Shown here: positions 57,439-64,000 of the stretch, piece by piece | Numbering within the stretch: position 1 is the first letter of the stretch | Layout: each line of letters starts with the position of its first letter | From: Apiospora phragmitis | Lineage: Eukaryota; Ascomycota; Sordariomycetes; Amphisphaeriales; Apiosporaceae | NCBI GenBank assembly: GCA_038363925.1 | Contig: JAQQWL010000004.1 | Location: forward strand, 1,612,001-1,676,000 | Direction: 5' to 3' | DNA length: 64,000 bases | The notes under the pieces: generated by a model | What the model was told of the DNA's origin: nothing | Seen by the model: only the letters and a program-made list of their open reading frames with translations | The model's database searches: none | Position numbers and translations under genes: made by a program

Positions 57439-59079
57439 ATGATGCTTGACGAGAAGTATGGCAACCTCACTTCTCACCCTTCCGGACAATGGATCCGTCT
57501 ATTAGGGGGGGACATCCCGAACTCGAGTGCCGGGGGCTAACGTGATTCTGCTTGTAGATATATTGGACTGGCATTAGCCATGTCATCAAGTTTGGCGATA
57601 GGTATGTCGTTCCCATGAACATTCCCAAGCGACACCTGTTTCTATCTATGAGTAGCAGCTGACCTGTTCCTCTGTATAGGCACGAGTTTCGTAATAACGA
57701 AGAAGGTACGCATTTTACTTCTCGAGCAAACGCCGCCTTCTCATCAAGGCTCCCACCGTGTCCTAACTCAGGGCTGATCTCGTCTTCCAGGGTTTGATGC
57801 AAACGAGCGAACGACATGGCTTCGAAGGCGATGGCTTCGTCTACCTACGGAACCCGGTGTGGTGGGCTGGCATATTATCTCGTGAGCACCATATGAACCT
57901 AGGCAACCGCCTTGAGTTTCTGAATCTAACAAAGACTGTCTTCCAGTGGTTCTCGGAGAAATTTGCAACTTCGCCGCCTATGCATTTGCCCCCGCCATTC
58001 TCGTAACGCCATTAGGTGCCCTCAGTGTTTTGATAGGAGCAGTGCTGGGAGCTTATTTCCTCAAGGAGGAGCTGGGTACACTGGGCAAGCTCGGCTGCGC
58101 TATCTGCTTGATCGGTGCCATCATCATCGTTCTGCACGCCCCGCCAGATGAGAACATTGAGACTATTGATCAGATCCTTCAATTTGCGCTCCAGCCCGGT
58201 GAGTAACCCCGAAACAATGCGCCGGTTTTTCCTACCCCTAACAATAGCCTAGGGTATCTCCTCTACTGCCTCGTGGTCGTCGTGTACGCCAGCGTCATGA
58301 TCTACAAGATTGCGCCCATTCACGGCAAGAAAAACCCGCTGATCTACCTCTCGATCTGTTCGACTGTCGGATCCGTCTCCGTCATGTCCGTCAAGGCTTT
58401 CGGCATTGCAGTGAAACTTACTTTCGCCGGGCATAACCAATTCAGCCACGCCTCCACTTACGTTTTCATGATCTTGACGACCGTCTGCATTCTTATCCAG
58501 ATGAACTACTTCAACAAGGCATTAGCCACCTTCTCGACGCAAATGTATGTTGACCTGATCCGACCCGCTTCCTAGACGAATCCATGGCTAACAGCGTGCA
58601 GCGTGAACCCCTTATACTACGTGACATTCACGACCGCCACCCTTTGCGCCTCCTTCATCCTCTTCGGCGGCTTCAACACGTCAGATGCGGTCAACACGCT
58701 TTCGCTACTTTGCGGGTTCCTCACCACCTTTACCGGTGTCTACCTACTCAACCTTTCGCGCCGAGATCCCAACGGCGACAAGATGCTTGGCGGTCGCCGT
58801 GACGGTAATGACGCTACCGGCACCGACATGATCTCTAGCATTCAGACGAGACTTAGCATGCAGGCGCGACGCAGCACCGACCCGAGAATCAGCGGAGATC
58901 GCGAGGGGCTTATGCGAGCGTACGATGAGGAGTCGGGCGCTTTCGGTCTTGCTGATCTCGCAGACGATTCCGAGGACGAGTCATCCTCCAGGAGAAATGG
59001 CAATGGAAATGGCCATGTCGCGAAAGCGTATGGGAATTCGATCGAAATGCAACCGAAAACAAAAGGCGGCGAACGGTAA
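57439..59079 (+). CDS. NIPA-type magnesium transporter (DUF803)
   Basis: A membrane protein of the NIPA/DUF803 family, members of which move Mg2+ at plasma or endosomal membranes. Seven exons: 57439-57455, 57558-57601, 57680-57705, 57791-57881, 57947-58198, 58253-58544 and 58602-59079. All phases fit with no correction, giving 399 residues. The start MMLDEKYIGLALAMSSSLA leads into GTSFVITKKGLM, the family hallmark. ICNFAAYAFAPAILVTPLGA, LSVLIGAVLGAYFLKEELG and NPLYYVTFTTATLCASFILF follow. About nine hydrophobic segments end near residue 285. The cytosolic tail is hydrophilic, with SIQTRLSMQARRS and an acidic DDSEDESSSRR patch. Two very short exons (26 and 44 bases) are easy for gene finders to miss. 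Confidence 0.93.
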
Positions 59080-60460
59080 AGCCTCGGAGCTTGCCCTGTA
59101 GATTTATACATCTTTTTCTCGATTCAAACTGTATATATCCTCCCGTCGTCCCTGTCCACTTTCGGCCAAGAACAACTGCATGGAGGTCTCGAGCTCGACT
59201 TTTGCGGGCACAACTCGCTTATTATTACTGGAGTATAACCCGTAAGGGATGGCTTCTCCTACGAACATTTTGAAAGAGGGATATCGCATATGACTTGTAG
59301 GAGGCATGAGAATGAGGGCTCTGGCGGGAACAACAACATGGGATTTGGCTGGTTGATAGGTATGGATGGGTCTCTTTTGTGGCGTTCAGGGGTGGGTGGA
59401 ATAAGGCAGAGAAATGGACGGCGGCACACTTTTAGGAGTTTGTGGGCTCTGCAGCCAAAAAGAAGGTAGCAAGATCTACCTCTTCGGGTCTTTTTTCTCA
59501 GATTTGTATTTTTTTTTTTTTTTTTTGGATTCATCAGGGCGAGAGGGGCGCATGCATACAATCACGGCTTAGGTGATATGTGCATAGTCTGTACGAATAC
59601 TTCACTTGTTGCGCGAAGACTGGGACGGGCCGGCCAGGCCATATATGGAGGAACACATGGTGTCGAATCGAGTCGAGTCGAGTCTTCCATCACCATCACC
59701 ATCATGGAAGAGAAAAACAGACAAGGAAAGGGAGACAGAGAATACAGATGGAAAGCGAGTGGTTGAGCTTAAGGGGTAGGCGGAGAGGAGAGGAAATGAG
59801 AGAATTCACTGCTTGCTCTCTCCCCTTTTCTTCCTACCTTGAACTTCTCGTTACCTACTTATACTTGCTTTTCCCCATCGATAGAGATTATTAGACAGAC
59901 ATGAATGAGAGATACCAGCTACATATTGGCCATGAACCGATATCTGTGCCCTGAGATTGCTACCTACATGTATGTATATATGCATGGTTGGTCATGGCGT
60001 CATGTCAAGCCTATGGGGATGGGCTGAATTTCGGTGCAGGATGTCATGCATGAGAGCCACACATTTCAAGCGCCGGAAGTAATCCCGAGTGTCTCCCAAG
60101 CCCATGCGTAGCAATTGACGCTTCATATCAAGATTCACGGTTGACTTTGAGTTCATGCTTGGGACATATCACAGGTATGATCAGGTTTGCCAGGGCAAGG
60201 AGTAGCATTGTAGTGAAGTTGCTTGTTCATGCAGTCATCTACGGTATCATGACCATTACAGACACGGCTGAATGGCAACTACTCACGTAGTTCAAGAAAG
60301 TTGTGTTCCCCGAAACCGTTCCCCTGCAAATGCAAACGTAAACGTGATAACGCCATTGTGAGATTTCATACCCGTGCGTTCGTTCACATTCCCCGCCCTT
60401 CCTCGATCATGATTCCATTAGGGTCTCTTGAGAGAAGTCCAGCACCGACTTGCCTCAAAT
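59080..60460. other. Convergent intergenic, Mg2+ transporter to RPS3
   Basis: Holds two 3' UTRs. An 18-base T run sits at 59509-59526. No gene seen. Confidence 0.55.
59509..59526. repeat. T18 homopolymer
   Basis: Eighteen consecutive T bases in intergenic DNA. Confidence 0.9.
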
Positions 60461-61418
60461 CTACTGCTGCTCGGCAGGGGCGGCCTCCTCGCCACCCTCC
60501 TCCTGCTCGGCAGCGCGGGCAGCCTCAGCGTTAGCCTGCATCTGGGCGGCCTTAGCACCGTAGTCCTGGCTCATGGGCTGGACGACGCTCTGCTCCTCCT
60601 TGGGCTCGATGATGGTGACAGCATCGGGCAGGGACTTCTGGGGACCGGCCTTGCCCTCGGGGTCAGAGCCGCGCATGATCTTGACCTTGATACCCAGGAC
60701 ACCCTGGCGGAGCAGGACGTGGCGGGTGGCGTGGTCGATGAAGTCGTTGGCGGGCTGACCGGAGTGGATCATGAAGCCGTCGGTGAACTTCATGGACTTG
60801 GCACGGGCGGCACGGAGCTTTCCGGAGACGACGACCTCGCAACCCTTGGCGCCAGACTCCATGATGAAGCGGAGGACACCGTAGCAGGCACGACGGACGG
60901 CGAGACCGTTCAGGAGCTTGTAGCGGAGGGACTCGCACTGGGCGACAGCGGACAGACCGCGATTCTGGACCTTGGCGGCATAGAGGGAGACGGAGTTCTC
61001 GGGGAACTTGAAGCGCTTCTGGATGAGCGAGGTGAGCTCACGGATGCGGCGGCCCTGCTCGCCAAGAACCTCCTGGGTATGGGTGGCGCGGATGATGATG
61101 TCGGTGACGGTGGGCGTGACGCGGACCTCGACGCCGGAGTAACCCTCCTCGGCCAGCTCGTGCTGGAAGAACTCGTTCAGCTCGGCGTAGAAAACACCGT
61201 CAGCCACGAACTTTCTGCGCTTGGAGCTACAAGAAGAACATGATATGTCAGTACGAGGGAAGATACGACACAATCAAGCGAGTCGAGCGAGACGAGAAGC
61301 CATCCATGGCGAAGCGCATAATTGCAACAACCAGCGATGCCCCCCGCATCTCTCTGCGTTCGTGATCATTATAGGGAATCAATCAATCGACATACATCTG
61401 AGTACCCGGGACGGCCAT
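60461..61418 (-). CDS. RPS3: 40S ribosomal protein S3 (uS3)
   Basis: A small-subunit protein lining the mRNA entry channel. Two exons: 61418-61396 and 61226-60461, joined in phase (MAVPGTQ + I + [12 protein letters not shown]), giving 262 residues. The KH domain contains [20 protein letters not shown] and [17 protein letters not shown]. The C-terminal S3 domain contains [20 protein letters not shown] and [19 protein letters not shown] long Ala/Glu/Gln-rich tail ends EEAAPAEQQ. The 169-base intron sits just after the start, as in many fungal ribosomal protein genes. Strong codon bias produces a 271-codon antisense shadow. Confidence 0.97.
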
Positions 61419-62555
61419 CTTGACGATTGGTTTTTGCTGGTTGTGAGATGACTGTTGAATAGGGTTGTGAGGGAGGTCTGGTCGAGGTCGAAGAGGGTCG
61501 TCTGAGTGGGATGGCAGATATCGCGAGAATTCGATGCAAATGTCGTGGTGGAGATTTTGCCCAACTGGCTGCACCCTCGATTTTTTGGCTGGTTAGGGCT
61601 TTTTTTCTTGTGTGGGCGAGTTGCGACTCTGGGTTCTGAGGTACCTGGGTACTTGTGAGAAGGAGTTGAAGAAAGGCACAGACCAAGGGCTCCCTTTCTT
61701 AGCATTTACCCCATGCAATCGATAAGACAGTACCCCCCACCTTGATGGTCAGTCTAAGTTGCTCACATGTGACGTCGGCACCAGCCACACCCCAGAGCTC
61801 CGACAATGAACAGGGTCTCTACATAGAAGAGAACAACTAGGTACTATCAAATTCAGCTATTGATGCTGAGCGGGTGGCATTTTGCAAATGCATCACATTG
61901 AATATATTGCTAGAAATAGGTCTTATTCTCTGCTTGATATCAGTCACGTACATACATATATGTAGTGAGTCAAGGAGTGTAGTTGTAGTGATGGTGCTAG
62001 TATCTGGTATGTGCTGTCAGGACTCAGCAGGAGCAGTTTGTTGCCACTCTGGGACAATTTACCTTTATTACCCCACTACAGCTGGGCTGATTGTTCATCT
62101 ATCAACTTTACGTACACACACTTCTGCTGATGCTGATGACATTGGCTGAGAGGGCTTGCGACAGCAATGCACTTTGCCATATGACCCGACAGTAGCACAA
62201 TCCAGTCCAGTGCTACCTTGTAGCCCAACAAGCCAGCCTTTGCAAGAGGCCGAGAAAGCACCACCATCACATCGTGAGATCACCTTCCTCGCTCACAGTT
62301 CGCTCACAGTGACTGCCTGCTACCTCCCCCCAAGTATCCAAGGCCAGGCGTGTCCCCCAAGCACCTGGGTGATGCAGGCCACATCGCGCAAATCCCCCAA
62401 TCATTTGCCATGAATTTAGCTGCCGAGCTCTAATGCGCCGTTGAATCCTTCTTTTCTGCTGCCACCGTACTACCAAAAGACCACACTTCACCTCAATGCC
62501 ACCACTCGGCGATAGTGATATTCTATAAAACTGGTCACTCTCACACCTCTCCATC
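61419..62555. promoter_or_regulatory. Divergent promoter region, RPS3 and YMR1
   Basis: 1.1 kb between two outward-facing starts. Holds the promoters of both genes. No nameable site is assigned. Confidence 0.55.
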
Positions 62556-64000
62556 ATGCACGTCAAAAAGATTGCCGGTGTCGAGGCCGTTCGCGGCGGC
62601 GAGATGCAAAAGGGCGACATGCACCTAACAGATCATCACATCGTCATGGTGATACCACCTGCAGAACCAACAGGACGGCCCCGCGAGCTCTACATAGCCT
62701 ACCCGATCCTTGCTCATTGCAACTTCAGACCCTCCCACCCAGCTTCAGGCCGACCCTCGACGATTCGCTTACGATGCCGAGATTTCATGTTCATCAGCTT
62801 CCACTTCACCGAAGAGGCTGCTGCACGCGAAGCCTTCGAACACATCCGAAATCACACATGTCGCTTGGGTTCAATAGAGAAGTTGTATGCCTTCAGCTAC
62901 CAACCGTTGAAGCAGGAGAAGCACCTGAATGGATGGGAAATATACGATCCCAAAACAGAATTCCGCCGACAGGGCATCAGTATCAAATCGGTCGACCGAG
63001 GCTGGCGGATATCTACCATAAATCAGGACTATGCCTTCTCGCCGACATACCCCGGACTCCTGGTAGTCCCCTCCAACATATCCGATAATGTAATCAAGCA
63101 CGCAGGACCTTACCGATCTCGTCAGCGCATACCTGTCTTGACATACCTACACTCGCTCAACAACTGTTCCATCACTCGCAGCTCTCAACCCCGCACTGGC
63201 CTTAGAGGAAATCGTAGTGTTCAAGATGAGCGCATCGTCAGCGCCAGCTTTTCGGCTTCCGCCACGGTCGAGTTTAACGGGCTCGATGTGCACCCCAGCG
63301 AGTCGGTCGAACCTAGCCCAGCTGCCAGCCAGGCTGATCTGAAGGAAGGTGGCAGCCCGGATGGCAAGTCGCAAGATGCAATCTCGCAGTTCGAAGATGA
63401 GCTGCTGCAAAGCGGCAATGCTGGCTATGACCCCAAGACGGGAAAACGGCTCGTATACGGCGCACAACAGAACAACCTTATTGTGGATGCTCGTCCGACG
63501 ATCAATGCCGTGGTCATGCAGGCAATGGGCAAGGGCTCCGAGGACATGACGAACTACGACTTTGCAAAGAAGGCCTACTTAAACATTGATAACATCCACG
63601 TGATGCGCGACTCCCTCAATATGGTTATAGAAGCCATCAAGGACGGCGACATCAGCCGCCTGCCCCCAAACCGCCGCCTCTTGGAGAAGAGCAACTGGAT
63701 ACGGCACATTTACGGTATTCTCGATGGATCTGCCCTCATTGCCCGGCAAGTAGGCATCCAACATTCTCATGTGCTTATTCATTGCTCCGATGGGTGGGAT
63801 CGCACCAGCCAGCTTTCAGCTTTGTCCCAGATGATGCTGGATCCCTACTATCGCACCATAGAAGGATTTATTGTGCTTGTCGAGAAAGACTGGCTCTCCT
63901 TCGGCCATATGTTCGCACTGCGGGCTGGCTACCTCAACCACGAGAAGTGGTTTACTGTCGAGAAGGATCCAATGGCTAGCAGCACTCTCCAACCTGGCGA
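62556..64000 (+). CDS. YMR1: Phosphatidylinositol-3-phosphate phosphatase YMR1, myotubularin family (3' end outside window)
   Basis: It removes the 3-phosphate from PI3P on endosomal and vacuolar membranes. From ATG 62556 the frame stays open for 481 codons to the window edge with no intron. The N-terminal PH-GRAM region starts VKKIAGVEAVRGG and contains GTLHL-like GDMHLTDHHIVMVIPP, with KLYAFSYQPLKQEKHLNGWEIYDP at its end. The phosphatase domain has NDYAFSPTYPGLLVVPS-like NQDYAFSPTYPGLLVVPS, PVLTYLH, ITRSSQP and RSVQDERI. The catalytic P-loop is HCSDGWDRTSQL with nucleophile Cys410 and Arg416. All active-site residues are present, so the enzyme should be active. An insert with SASATVEFNGL to GGSPDGKSQDAIS follows RSVQDE and looks disordered. 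Confidence 0.93.
   Translation, partial: MHVKKIAGVEAVRGGEMQKGDMHLTDHHIVMVIPPAEPTGRPRELYIAYPILAHCNFRPSHPASGRPSTIRLRCRDFMFISFHFTEEAAAREAFEHIRNHTCRLGSIEKLYAFSYQPLKQEKHLNGWEIYDPKTEFRRQGISIKSVDRGWRISTINQDYAFSPTYPGLLVVPSNISDNVIKHAGPYRSRQRIPVLTYLHSLNNCSITRSSQPRTGLRGNRSVQDERIVSASFSASATVEFNGLDVHPSESVEPSPAASQADLKEGGSPDGKSQDAISQFEDELLQSGNAGYDPKTGKRLVYGAQQNNLIVDARPTINAVVMQAMGKGSEDMTNYDFAKKAYLNIDNIHVMRDSLNMVIEAIKDGDISRLPPNRRLLEKSNWIRHIYGILDGSALIARQVGIQHSHVLIHCSDGWDRTSQLSALSQMMLDPYYRTIEGFIVLVEKDWLSFGHMFALRAGYLNHEKWFTVEKDPMASSTLQPG

Noticed and set aside
60428..61243. 271-codon plus-strand open frame over RPS3
   Set aside because: Antisense shadow of the highly codon-biased RPS3; the translation is repetitive Leu/Gly/Ala/Asp.
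1..64000. Transposable elements or 5S rRNA
   Set aside because: I looked for transposase or reverse-transcriptase motifs, terminal repeats and the 5S internal promoter and saw none.

Overview
This window is nuclear DNA of a filamentous ascomycete (Pezizomycotina, probably a sordariomycete). The evidence is short GT-AG introns of about 50-110 bases with CTRAC-like branch sites, widely spaced single genes on both strands with no operons, and best-recognised products that are typical fungal housekeeping proteins. I cannot place it to genus from sequence alone.

Layout: 1-9.4 kb carries TAF14 (minus), a decayed gene (plus), the divergent pair NDUFAF7-like methyltransferase (minus) and CDK11-type kinase (plus), and a secreted or membrane DUF7137-type protein (minus). 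9.4-20.1 kb carries an RRM RNA-binding protein with a 10-base microexon (plus) and the decapping enzyme DCP2 (minus). After a 5.3-kb gene-free stretch come an amino-acid permease and the 3-hydroxyacyl-CoA dehydratase PHS1 (both plus). 31-38.7 kb is a run of three minus-strand genes: an acyl-CoA ligase, the anaphase-promoting-complex subunit APC4 and coatomer delta. 40-43 kb is a large acidic, mostly disordered protein of unknown function (plus). 47.7-49.6 kb is a PTR2-type peptide transporter (plus). 49.6-57.4 kb is gene-poor, with a tRNA-like pol III locus and weak coding remnants. The right end has a NIPA-type Mg2+ transporter (plus), RPS3 (minus) and the 5' part of the myotubularin phosphatase YMR1 (plus, running off the window).

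The genes do not form a pathway or a metabolite cluster; they are unlinked core functions (transcription, RNA decay, COPI traffic, cell cycle, translation, transport). The most notable global signal is that six conserved or apparently functional genes each need one or two single-base corrections, nearly all inside short mononucleotide runs, to give a continuous family-typical protein. Splice phases then fit exactly. This looks like residual sequencing error rather than biology, and it affects any automated gene call here. Biological points worth a look are the 10-base microexon, exons holding only a start codon, the uncharacterised acidic protein, the tRNA-like locus and the decayed gene at 3.3-3.9 kb.
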